43,586 nucleotides of DNA from an uncultured Dorea sp. (lineage in GTDB: Bacteria > Bacillota > Clostridia > Lachnospirales > Lachnospiraceae). The DNA lies in contig CAJTOH010000030.1 in NCBI GenBank assembly GCA_910577685.1, forward strand, positions 1 through 43,586. Direction: 5' to 3'. Numbering within the stretch: the stretch's first letter is position 1; each line of letters starts with the position of its first letter. Both the position numbers and the translations under genes were made by a program. The notes beneath the pieces are model-generated. The model ran no database searches and had not been told where the DNA came from. It was given only the letters and a program-made list of their open reading frames with translations. Positions 24,915-32,709 of the stretch are shown here, piece by piece.

Positions 24915-26393
24915 TCATTGTACATCAAGTTCAAACCAGAATTCAACACCATTGTCATAATTATTTACTCCATATTTCTGGTGGAACGACTCCATAATCG
25001 CCTTCACAATGGAAAGGCCGATTCCATTTCCCCCATATTCCCGGCTGTGAGCTTTGTCTGCTTTATAGAATTTCTCCCAGATATGCTCCATGTCCTCCCC
25101 GGCAATCGGCGTCCCTGTGTTAAATACCGTCGCCCTCGCCTTCCCGTCCATGGTCCTGATCTTGATCTCCACAACCTTCTCTCCGCCCGCATGGTGGAAC
25201 GCGTTGCTTACATAGTTGCGGATCACCTGTTCCACCTTAAACTCATCCGCCCACACATAGACCGGCTGTTCCTGCCGGAAAATGGTATGGATTCCCTCCT
25301 GATCTCCGAGAATCTCCATACTCTGCAGCACTCCGTCCACCAACGCAGTCAAGTCAAACCGTTCAAATACAATATCCGCGTCTCCGAACTCCAACTGATT
25401 CAGCGTCAGTAGGTTTTTCACCATCTGGTTCATCTTTGCCGCCTCGTCCATGATGACCTCACAGTAAAACTCCCGGCTCTGGGGATCGTCGCTGACGCCC
25501 TCCTTAAGCCCTTCCGCATATCCCTGAATCAGTGCAATCGGCGTCTTAAGCTCGTGGGAAACATTTCCCAGAAACTCATTCCGCATCTTCTCAAGCTTTT
25601 CCTTCTGCTCGATGTCTTCCTTAAGCCTGTTGTTCGCGCTCTTTAGCTCGGAGATCGTACTCTCAAGCTTTTCCGACATCCTGTTAAAATTCGCTCCAAG
25701 CTCGCCGATTTCGTTGCTGCCTCCACTTGTGTATTTCGCATTAAAATCCAGATCCGCCATCTGATCCGACAATTTTGCAAGCTCAAGAATCGGAGCCGTA
25801 AGACGCCGTGAAAAATACCATGCGGAAACAACCGTTAAAATGATCAGGATACTTCCGATTGAAAGCAGGAAACGGTTAGAAATCTTGGCGCTCTCCTTGA
25901 TTCCTTCCAGCGGGCTTCTGAGAAGGAACTGGCTTCCATCCCCAAGCTCTCCCCACATTTCAATATAATACGTCTGATTCCAAGGGTTCCAAGACTGGGC
26001 GATCTGGTATTCATCCGTCCCTTCCAGAACTTTGCTGTCTTTCTGCGCCTGATTCAGAAGATAACCCAATAACTGATTCTTGAGCTGTTCCTTGTCATGC
26101 ACGTTGGTCAGATATCCGCCCATATCATCCACAATCAGAAAGGAAATATTATTCTTTTCCGCCTGAAATGCCAGCACCCCCGCCACTTCCTCATCCAAAA
26201 GCTTTCCGCCTTTCAGCACCCCGTCCTCCACGGCCCGGTTTAATTCATCATACATGCCGATAAACTGAGTCTCTTTGTTCCCGATATAATATGGCTCCAG
26301 AAGCCAAATGTTAATCAGGAAAAGGGCGGCCACAAAACTTACCAGAAGCCCCAAAAAGACCGTAATCATCTGCCGCTTAATCGAATGTTTCAT
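24915..26393 (-). CDS. HAMP-containing sensor histidine kinase
   Basis: This 492-residue membrane kinase has a first TM at residues about 8-30, an extracellular sensor region of about 130 residues, and a second TM near residue 165. HAMP, HisKA (NVSHELKTPIALIQGYAEGL) and HATPase_c (VIRNYVSNAFHHA, YGGNGIGLSIV) domains follow. The start at 26393 lies one base after the stop of the OmpR-type regulator and overlaps its GAGGTGG-like site; an in-frame extension to 26459 runs inside the regulator gene and is not supported. The ligand is unknown. hisH follows 67 bases downstream. Confidence 0.93.
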   Translation of the reverse strand: MKHSIKRQMITVFLGLLVSFVAALFLINIWLLEPYYIGNKETQFIGMYDELNRAVEDGVLKGGKLLDEEVAGVLAFQAEKNNISFLIVDDMGGYLTNVHDKEQLKNQLLGYLLNQAQKDSKVLEGTDEYQIAQSWNPWNQTYYIEMWGELGDGSQFLLRSPLEGIKESAKISNRFLLSIGSILIILTVVSAWYFSRRLTAPILELAKLSDQMADLDFNAKYTSGGSNEIGELGANFNRMSEKLESTISELKSANNRLKEDIEQKEKLEKMRNEFLGNVSHELKTPIALIQGYAEGLKEGVSDDPQSREFYCEVIMDEAAKMNQMVKNLLTLNQLEFGDADIVFERFDLTALVDGVLQSMEILGDQEGIHTIFRQEQPVYVWADEFKVEQVIRNYVSNAFHHAGGEKVVEIKIRTMDGKARATVFNTGTPIAGEDMEHIWEKFYKADKAHSREYGGNGIGLSIVKAIMESFHQKYGVNNYDNGVEFWFELDVQ

Positions 26394-26394
26394 C

Positions 26395-27072
26395 CTATTC
26401 CACCTCGAACTTATAGCCCATTCCCCAGATGGTCCTGATATAATTGCCCTTTTCGCCAAGCTTGCTTCTCAACTTCTTCACATGAGTATCAATAGTCCTT
26501 GCATCTCCGAAATAATCATAGTTCCACACATTGTTCAGAATCTTCTCCCTGGACAGCGCAATCCCCTGATTTTCAATGAAATACGCCAAAAGCTCGAATT
26601 CTTTATAGCTAAGTTCGATTGATTTTTCGTCTATCTTCACCTGATGCGCCGCCTTATCAATGGTGATTCCGCCGGCGTCTACCACCTGGCCTGCGTCTAG
26701 TGCATTGACACGCCTTAAGATTGCGGTGACTCTCGCTACGAGGATCTTAGGGCTAAAGGGTTTTGAGATATATTCGTCAACGCCCAGTTCAAATCCCTGC
26801 AGCTCATCCCGTTCCTCTGAGCGGGCAGTCAGCATGATAATCGGTACCTTGGAGGTCTGCCGCACCTCCCGGCATACCTGCCACCCATCCATATTTGGCA
26901 TCATTACATCTAGGATCAGGAGGGCGATGTCCTTGTCTTGGTAGAAAAGTTCCATTGCCGCCACGCCGTCGGAGGCTTCCAATACGCGGAAACCTTCCCG
27001 TTCCAGAAAATCCCGGACTAACTTACGCATCCTGCTCTCATCGTCAACGACTAAGATTTTGATTCTTTCCAT
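26395..27072 (-). CDS. OmpR-family response regulator
   Basis: This 225-residue regulator has a receiver domain (acidic VVDDE, phospho-Asp in LLILDVMMPNMDG, Lys in YISKPFSP) and a winged-helix DNA-binding domain (ELLAYFIENQG to RTIWGMGYKFE). GGAGG lies about 9 nt before the ATG. It is coupled to the downstream kinase with a one-base gap. An extended -10 promoter is visible upstream. Target genes are unknown. Confidence 0.95.
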   Translation of the reverse strand: MERIKILVVDDESRMRKLVRDFLEREGFRVLEASDGVAAMELFYQDKDIALLILDVMMPNMDGWQVCREVRQTSKVPIIMLTARSEERDELQGFELGVDEYISKPFSPKILVARVTAILRRVNALDAGQVVDAGGITIDKAAHQVKIDEKSIELSYKEFELLAYFIENQGIALSREKILNNVWNYDYFGDARTIDTHVKKLRSKLGEKGNYIRTIWGMGYKFEVE

Positions 27073-27177
27073 ATTATATAACCTCCGTTTTAGAATACTT
27101 ATTTTCTCCGATTTGGGAATCGTTGATGTATAAAATATTTCTTTAAAGCTATTTGGGATAATTGTATAGATTCTTTA

Positions 27178-27186
27178 AGTATAGCA
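27178..27186 (-). promoter_or_regulatory. extended -10 promoter for the OmpR-type pair
   Basis: TGC-TATACT lies on the minus strand about 105 bases upstream of the regulator start. No good -35 is visible. The interval 27073-27414 otherwise holds AT-rich leader DNA and the long hairpin at 27250-27348. Confidence 0.4.
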
Positions 27187-27249
27187 GATAAATATGGAAA
27201 TTGTGTGAAAGCTGGTAGATTTATGGCATTATTATACATGTCAAAAAAT

Positions 27250-27348
27250 GGGGCTGTCGCATTAAGCATAAATTTCACAAGATATGGCATTTTCTAGAAA
27301 CTGAATTCTGCCATATCTTGTAATTATTTTGCCTATTGCAACAGCCCC
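27250..27348 (-). repeat. 99-bp MITE-like hairpin acting as terminator of the glucosidase gene
   Basis: Two 40-base arms (27250-27289 and 27309-27348) match at 32 of 40 positions as an inverted repeat. They begin GGGGCTGT and end ACAGCCCC, around a 19-base centre that includes TTCTAGAA. On the minus strand six T residues follow (27243-27248), so the element can terminate transcription about 65 bases after the GH31 stop. The terminal GGGGCTGT-GCA is like an IS end, which suggests a miniature transposable element. I find no clear target duplication and no second copy in this window. Confidence 0.65.
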
Positions 27349-27414
27349 GTTACTCTGACATACAGCAAATTTGCCTATCCATTCCCCTACGGTACTGTTT
27401 CAGAAAATTTAAAA

Positions 27415-29409
27415 TCAAAGGGTCAACTTCCGATAATGCCCTTCCTTCTCATACTCCTTCGTTACTCCGTCATCCTCATAAAGGATATACTCCGCACCTT
27501 CAAATCCGATCATCTCCGGACGCCCAGTATCCAACTCTTCCACGCATCTCGCCGCTTTCACTATTGGAATACATCTTCCTTCCCGGATAAACAACGGCAC
27601 CTCGTCAAGAGCAACCTCAACAAAATGATGTCCCTTCTCCAGAATCTCGTGAGTATAGCATCCATCCTTAGAGAATTTCACAAGCATCATTCTCTCCGGC
27701 AGATAGACATACCGCCCTTTTGAATTCTGGGTATATACGGGCGCAATCATCGCCTCATCTCCGAGCATAACCTGATCCTCTACCGCTGCCGCGAAAGAAT
27801 CCTCCGGATAAACAAATGACAGCGGCCTAAAATACATATCGTCGTTCAGCGCAGCCTTCACATATTCACTATACAGGTACGGCACTAACCGATATCTCGT
27901 CTCCACTATCCCGCGAAAATCTTCCACATTCTCGAACTGGTACGCCTCCTGATCTCTGGTTCCAAGCGCCGCATGATTCCGCATAAGCGGGGTGAATACG
28001 CCCAGCGCCATCCAGCGCAGCACCAGATCTCTCGTTGCATCCGCATCGAAACCGCCCAGATCCGCGCCTGTATACAGAAATCCGCACATATTCAGCGACG
28101 GCATCATTTTCAGGTTCAAAAGTATGTGCGACCACCAAGACTTATTATCCCCTGTCCATATCCCGCCATAACGGTGCATCCCTACATAAGAAGACCGTGA
28201 AAACAACAGCAGCCGTTTATCCGGGACGATTTCCTCGAAAGCCTCCCCTGCCGCCCTCGTCATATTGTAGCCATAGAGATTGTGAACCTTATCATGGCGT
28301 ATCCGCTTTCCGTCCGCACAATGATAGAATCGGCTGTAATCCGCCGGAGCATTGGAGATCCCCGTAACCTTCTCTAACTCGTCCAGCGGAATCCTGTCCA
28401 CACCCTCTTTGGCATACTTCCTGAGAACCTCCAGAAGCTCATCCATACCCTCGCGTGAATAGAAGATCGCCGGTTCATTCATGTCATTCCAGAAACCCTC
28501 GATCCCCTGATCAATCAGGAACCGATACTTGCCGCCAAACCATTTCCGCGCATCCTTATTCAATACGTCGGGAAAATGTGTATCCCCGGGCCACACTGCC
28601 GCCACAAATTCACTGCCATCCTCCCGCTTACAGAAATATCCCTTTTCCACGCCTTCCTCATATATAGGATAACCTTTTTCCACTTTAACGCCGGCATCAA
28701 TAATCGGTACAAGACGTATTCCCTGATCCTTCATCCCCTGCACAAATGCCGGGAAGTCCGGGAAATTTTCTTTATTTACCGTAAAATCCTTGTAATCCTC
28801 CATATAGTCAATATCCATATAGATCATATCTATCGGAATATCATTCCCGCGGTACCCTTCGGCAACCTTCCTGAAATCCTCTTTTGTCTTGTATCCCCAA
28901 CGGCTCTGCCCGAACCCGAACGCAAACTTCGGCGGGATATAGCTTCTTCCGATCATCTTACGGAACTGCTTCACAATATCATACGCTGTCTCTCCCGTAA
29001 TCATATACAAATACAGATCCGCCTCTTCACAGCTAACCGAAAGAAGGTCCGACCTAGTGTATCCTATATCAAATGTGATCTTAGCCGGGTAATCAAAGAA
29101 CAATCCGAAGTTCTTTTCTCCGGAAACCACGATAAAATTATGGGCGCCGTATAAAGAACGTTTGTCCTCCGTGTGATTCGGCTGATCCGTACAATTACTG
29201 ATATAGCAGTATCCACGTTTATTCAAGCCTCTGTTGGCCTCTCCCAGACCATACACAATATCATTTTCTGCCATCTGATAAGAAAATGAAAATCCATCCT
29301 TTAGAGAAACCTGTCCTGCTTCAAAATTCTCTTTCCCCTGCTCTGCCTTGAACTCACTTACCACTGCATCCGTCTCAAATGGGGTTCCGTATACATATTT
29401 TCGTACCAT
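27415..29409 (-). CDS. glycoside hydrolase family 31 (alpha-glucosidase type)
   Basis: This 664-residue cytoplasmic enzyme has no signal peptide. The GH31 nucleophile is in GFWNDMNEPAIFY, the general acid in GIWTGDNKSWWSH, and the substrate strand is MIYMDIDYMEDYKDF. A C-terminal beta domain includes the short motif YEDDGVTKEYE. GH31 enzymes cleave alpha-glucosides or alpha-xylosides; the exact substrate is not clear. AGGAGG lies about 10 nt before the ATG. It is a single gene with its own terminator, divergent from the MerR regulator gene, and a 16-bp palindrome lies upstream. Confidence 0.93.
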   Translation of the reverse strand: MVRKYVYGTPFETDAVVSEFKAEQGKENFEAGQVSLKDGFSFSYQMAENDIVYGLGEANRGLNKRGYCYISNCTDQPNHTEDKRSLYGAHNFIVVSGEKNFGLFFDYPAKITFDIGYTRSDLLSVSCEEADLYLYMITGETAYDIVKQFRKMIGRSYIPPKFAFGFGQSRWGYKTKEDFRKVAEGYRGNDIPIDMIYMDIDYMEDYKDFTVNKENFPDFPAFVQGMKDQGIRLVPIIDAGVKVEKGYPIYEEGVEKGYFCKREDGSEFVAAVWPGDTHFPDVLNKDARKWFGGKYRFLIDQGIEGFWNDMNEPAIFYSREGMDELLEVLRKYAKEGVDRIPLDELEKVTGISNAPADYSRFYHCADGKRIRHDKVHNLYGYNMTRAAGEAFEEIVPDKRLLLFSRSSYVGMHRYGGIWTGDNKSWWSHILLNLKMMPSLNMCGFLYTGADLGGFDADATRDLVLRWMALGVFTPLMRNHAALGTRDQEAYQFENVEDFRGIVETRYRLVPYLYSEYVKAALNDDMYFRPLSFVYPEDSFAAAVEDQVMLGDEAMIAPVYTQNSKGRYVYLPERMMLVKFSKDGCYTHEILEKGHHFVEVALDEVPLFIREGRCIPIVKAARCVEELDTGRPEMIGFEGAEYILYEDDGVTKEYEKEGHYRKLTL

Positions 29410-29485
29410 TTCTTATCTGCCTCCTCGTTTACTTATATCGAATTCAATTATATTACATTTATTCCAAAAATTCTAACCTTATTTC

Positions 29486-29501
29486 GTATCATAAATGATA
29501 C
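29486..29501. promoter_or_regulatory. 16-bp perfect palindrome in the glucosidase/MerR divergent region
   Basis: GTATCAT-AA-ATGATAC is a perfect inverted repeat about 80 bases upstream of the GH31 start and 40 bases before the MerR-gene -35. It does not match the CcpA cre consensus. It may be an operator for the glucosidase. Confidence 0.45.
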
Positions 29502-29540
29502 TATTTTGACATTTTAATCCAAAATTATTATAGAATCTTA

Positions 29541-29571
29541 TTGACTCTGACGTAACGTCATAGATTAACAT
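29541..29571 (+). promoter_or_regulatory. MerR-type promoter and operator
   Basis: TTGACT (29541-29546) and TAACAT (29566-29571) are spaced 19 bp apart, the long spacer that MerR activators need. The spacer holds the palindrome TGACGT-A-ACGTCA (29548-29560). It is 24 bases upstream of the regulator start, so the gene is very likely autoregulated. Confidence 0.75.
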
Positions 29572-29594
29572 AGAATTACACGGAGGGATAAATT

Positions 29595-30323
29595 ATGCGG
29601 ACAGTAAAAGAAGTAAGCAAAATCACAGGTGTCAGCGTGCGCACACTGCACCACTATGATGCAATCGGACTCTTGGAACCTACGAAAGTAACCGAAGCAG
29701 GCTATCGAATGTATGACGATACGGCGCTTAGCCGTTTGCAGAATATTTTATTGTTCCGTGAATTACAATTTCCCCTAAAAGAAATAAAAATAATTCTTGA
29801 CAGCCCTGACCTTGACCCATCAGAAGTAATTGCACGCCAAATAGAGCTGTTAGAATTGCAATATAAGCACATAGGGGAACTTATTACCTTTGCCCGTGAA
29901 ATTCAAAAAAAAGGAGTAAGAACCATGAATTTTGACGTTTTCGACAAGCAGGAAATTGAAAAGTATAAGGCGGAAGTCCTTGAAAAATGGGGCGATACCA
30001 GTGCGTATCAGGAGTATATACAAAAGGAGACGGATGGCGGTGAAGATCGCTGCGGCAGGATTGTAAACGAACTAATGACGATGTTTTCGGAATTAGGAAG
30101 GGTAAAACATTTAACGCCTGATTCCGATGAAGTACAAAAGAAAATCTCGGCATTACAGAAATTTATAACCGATCACTACTATGTATGCACAACCGAAATC
30201 CTTAGGGGATTGGGCGAAATGTATGTATGTGACGAACGCTTTAAGAAAAATATCGACAGGTCAGGCGGGAACGGTACTGCTGAATTCGTCAGTCAGGCTA
30301 TCTCTGTCTATTGTTCTCATTAA
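29595..30323 (+). CDS. MerR-family regulator with TipAS drug-sensing domain
   Basis: This 242-residue regulator has a MerR winged helix-turn-helix (TVKEVSKITGVSVRTLHHYDAIGLL, residues 3-27), a coiled-coil dimer helix (about 75-105) and a C-terminal TipAS domain that binds drugs or peptides in the TipAL, Mta and SkgA family. CGGAGGG precedes the ATG. A MerR-type promoter lies just upstream. An internal ribosome site and in-frame ATG at the domain boundary could yield a separate TipAS protein. It is the only plus-strand gene before feoAB and appears richer in A and T than its neighbours, which may reflect transfer. Confidence 0.93.
   Translation: MRTVKEVSKITGVSVRTLHHYDAIGLLEPTKVTEAGYRMYDDTALSRLQNILLFRELQFPLKEIKIILDSPDLDPSEVIARQIELLELQYKHIGELITFAREIQKKGVRTMNFDVFDKQEIEKYKAEVLEKWGDTSAYQEYIQKETDGGEDRCGRIVNELMTMFSELGRVKHLTPDSDEVQKKISALQKFITDHYYVCTTEILRGLGEMYVCDERFKKNIDRSGGNGTAEFVSQAISVYCSH
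29911..29927 (+). promoter_or_regulatory. internal ribosome binding site and start codon for a stand-alone TipAS domain
   Basis: AAGGAG (29911-29916) lies 8 nt before an in-frame ATG (29925) inside the MerR gene. The ATG begins MNFDVFDKQEIEKY, exactly where the ligand-binding domain begins. Streptomyces tipA makes its short TipAS product from the same kind of internal start. Confidence 0.6.
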
Positions 30324-30403
30324 GGGGACGCTATTATTGGAGGCGCAGCGCCGGGAAGCAGAAAAATAAACTGACATTTTAAATATTTTCAGAAGTCCAC
30401 GTT

Positions 30404-30434
30404 AAAAAAAGACAGTCCATAAAGACTGTCTTTT
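30404..30434. terminator. bidirectional terminator between the MerR gene and 6S RNA
   Basis: AAAAGACAGTC pairs with GACTGTCTTTT around a 6-base loop. Seven A residues lie on one side and four T residues on the other, so it ends the MerR transcript on the plus strand and the 6S RNA on the minus strand. Confidence 0.85.
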
Positions 30435-30626
30435 GTCATTTGTAGCCCCCCAAAATGCCGGTTCCTGTATTTTGACTCCTAGCCTGATGCTAGGTGGGTG
30501 TCCGCATCCGCTTTTCTGCCTTCCACTGCATAACTTGGAGGCCTGGCATATTACGGAGATATAGGAGTCCCGTTTAAAGTTTTGTAGGTTCAAAATTACA
30601 AGAGTATCGAGCACCCCAGGTTTCCT
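30435..30626 (-). ncRNA. ssrS: 6S RNA (RNA polymerase regulator)
   Basis: This noncoding stretch of about 190 nt has the layout of Firmicutes 6S RNA. A closing stem includes GTAATTTTGA near the 5' side against TCAAAATAC near the 3' side. A large central bubble contains AAACTTTAAACGGGACTCC. A terminal stem is built from GCCTCCA and TGGAAGGC. The small 3' hairpin CCTAGC-ATCA-GGCTAGG sits beside the bubble. 6S RNA mimics an open promoter and binds sigma-A RNA polymerase in stationary phase. A consensus promoter lies upstream and a strong terminator at the end. The 5' end is inferred from the promoter; the 3' end could extend into the terminator. Confidence 0.82.
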
Positions 30627-30633
30627 AAAAACT

Positions 30634-30662
30634 ATTATACTCTATTATCCCACGTTTTTCAA
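30634..30662 (-). promoter_or_regulatory. consensus promoter of the 6S RNA
   Basis: TTGAAA (30657-30662) and a perfect TATAAT (30634-30639) are spaced exactly 17 bp apart. The predicted transcript start is A at 30626. It lies 32 bases downstream of the thrC stop codon. The stretch 30324-30694 is thereby explained as terminator, 6S RNA and promoter. Confidence 0.8.
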
Positions 30663-30694
30663 CAATAATTACAGAAATATTAAAAAGTAAAAAT

Positions 30695-32182
30695 TTACAT
30701 ATTTAGTAAACTCTTGACCATATTTTGCATCTGTTTTGAATCGCACTCTAAAGTATGCAGCGCCTCGGCGTTCAGAAGATCTTTAACTGCCTGAGGCATC
30801 TCAATACCGGATACTGCCCGCAGCTCTTCCAGCAAAGCAAGATCCTCCTCCGTCTTGTATTTGCCGTCAATCGCCGTCATAACACTCTTGGCGAACTTAT
30901 AGGGACTTGCCGTCGATACGACCACACATTTCCCGGAATCCCCGCTCTTACCGCGATATTGACCGCAGACATGCGCCGCAACAGCCGTGTGGGTATCCGT
31001 CACATATCCCGTCTCCTGATAGATACTCCGGATACAATCCCGAGTCTCCTCCTCCGTGGCAAACCCTGCCTCAAAATCCCCAAGCTTCGCCGTCATCTCT
31101 TCCGTGATTGAATAGCTGCCGTTACCTTTAAGCCCTTCCATCAATTCCTTCGTCTTTCCGGAATCTTCCCCTGTAATCAGGTAAATCAGACGCTCGAGAT
31201 TGCTGGAAACCAGAATGTCCATAGAAGGAGAAGACGTCAGCACAAACTCACGGTTCCTGTCGTAGGTACCCGTCCTGAAAAAGTCGAACAGCACCTTATT
31301 CTCATTAGACGCGCAGATTAGTTTCCCGATAGGCAAGCCCATCTGCTTCGCATAATAGGCTGCGAGGATATTTCCGAAATTCCCTGTGGGAACCACTACG
31401 TTAATTTCTTCCCCATTCTCAATCTCTTCATTCGCCAACAGCTTCGCATAAGCATATACATAATAGACCACTTGGGGTACAAGGCGTCCGATATTGATGG
31501 AATTGGCAGAGGAAAACTGATAACCCTTTTCTCCCAATTCCTCCGCAAGCTGTCTGTCTTCAAATATCGCCTTCACCCCGCTCTGGGCGTCGTCAAAATT
31601 CCCGTGGATTGCAACCACATCCACATTACTTCCCTTCTGGGTAGTCATCTGGAGTTCCTGCACCGGGCTTACGCCGTTCTTCGGATAGAATACGATGATC
31701 CGGGTTCCCTCAACATCCGCAAATCCCGCCAGCGCGGCCTTCCCGGTGTCACCGGAAGTGGCCGTCAGAATCACGATCTCGTCTTCCACATGATTCTTCT
31801 TTGCGGCGGCAGTCATAAGATGAGGAAGGATCGACAGCGCCATATCCTTAAATGCGATTGTCGCCCCGTGGAACAATTCCAGAAAATAGGTTTCTCCCAC
31901 CTTCACAAGGGGAGCGATCTCTTCCGTATCGAATTTACTGTCATATGCTCCGGAAATACAGTCCTTTAATTCCTCTTCCGTAAAATCCGTAAGGAACTGT
32001 TTCATCACGGCGTATGCCGTCTCCTGATATGTCATATCTTTCAACGCTTCCGCCGGCACGTCCAGAACCGGCATCTTCTCCGGCACAAACAGCCCGCCGT
32101 CCGGAGCAAGTCCCTTGAGGATTGCCTCCGACGCGCTCACTCTCAGCTCAGAATCCCTCGTACTCTTATAACGTAACTCCAT
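30695..32182 (-). CDS. thrC: threonine synthase
   Basis: This 495-residue PLP enzyme converts O-phosphohomoserine to threonine. The PLP lysine is in ELFHGATIAFKDMALS (near residue 110) and the PLP phosphate loop is in TATSGDTGKAAL. It starts with the family's MELRYKSTRD. The start at 32182 is set by GGAGGG about 8 nt upstream; the in-frame ATG at 32209 has no such site. It lies 38 bases after leuD, so leuC-leuD-thrC may be one transcript. Confidence 0.96.
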   Translation of the reverse strand: MELRYKSTRDSELRVSASEAILKGLAPDGGLFVPEKMPVLDVPAEALKDMTYQETAYAVMKQFLTDFTEEELKDCISGAYDSKFDTEEIAPLVKVGETYFLELFHGATIAFKDMALSILPHLMTAAAKKNHVEDEIVILTATSGDTGKAALAGFADVEGTRIIVFYPKNGVSPVQELQMTTQKGSNVDVVAIHGNFDDAQSGVKAIFEDRQLAEELGEKGYQFSSANSINIGRLVPQVVYYVYAYAKLLANEEIENGEEINVVVPTGNFGNILAAYYAKQMGLPIGKLICASNENKVLFDFFRTGTYDRNREFVLTSSPSMDILVSSNLERLIYLITGEDSGKTKELMEGLKGNGSYSITEEMTAKLGDFEAGFATEEETRDCIRSIYQETGYVTDTHTAVAAHVCGQYRGKSGDSGKCVVVSTASPYKFAKSVMTAIDGKYKTEEDLALLEELRAVSGIEMPQAVKDLLNAEALHTLECDSKQMQNMVKSLLNM

Positions 32183-32220
32183 CTTCTTGTCCCTCCGACT
32201 ATTTCCCAATAAGAAAATAC

Positions 32221-32709
32221 TTACCGCTTACTGTTTGTATACTTCACAAGCCCTCCGGCAGAAATAAGCTTCTGCATGAATTCCGGGAAAGGCTGTCCCT
32301 GAAACTCGGTTCCCTTGGTACGGTTATAGATCTTGCCGCTGTCAAAATCCACTTCCACCTCGTCCCCGGCTTCGATCCCTTTCGCCGCCTCCGGACATTC
32401 GATGATAGGAAGCCCGATATTAATAGCATTCCGATAGAAGATCCGGGCAAAGGTCTCCGCGATTACGCAGCTTACCCCCGCTGTCTTCAGGCACAGCGGC
32501 GCATGCTCCCTCGAAGACCCGCAGCCGAAATTCTTGTTCGCCACGATCAGATCCCCGGGCTTTACTTTATTCACAAACTCAGGATCAATATCCGCCATCG
32601 CATGGCTCGCCAGCTCCTGAGCGTCGAAAGAATTCAGATATCTTGCCGGAATGATCACATCCGTATCCACATTGTCTCCATATTTAAATACATGTCCTGT
32701 CGCTCTCAT
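32221..32709 (-). CDS. leuD: 3-isopropylmalate dehydratase small subunit
   Basis: This 162-residue swivel-domain subunit has the motif NFGCGSSREHAP, which contributes to the active site. It pairs with LeuC to isomerise 2- and 3-isopropylmalate in leucine synthesis. It is the short HACN/archaeal-like form common in Clostridia. Its ATG overlaps the leuC stop codon (TAATG), so the two are translationally coupled. Confidence 0.95.
   Translation of the reverse strand: MRATGHVFKYGDNVDTDVIIPARYLNSFDAQELASHAMADIDPEFVNKVKPGDLIVANKNFGCGSSREHAPLCLKTAGVSCVIAETFARIFYRNAINIGLPIIECPEAAKGIEAGDEVEVDFDSGKIYNRTKGTEFQGQPFPEFMQKLISAGGLVKYTNSKR

Noticed and set aside
27099..27290. 63-codon minus-strand frame upstream of the OmpR-type regulator
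   Set aside because: It runs through the promoter region and into the long hairpin, with no family motif.
30402..30614. 70-codon minus-strand frame in the thrC/MerR gap
   Set aside because: It lies inside the 6S RNA and its terminator and has no coding signature.
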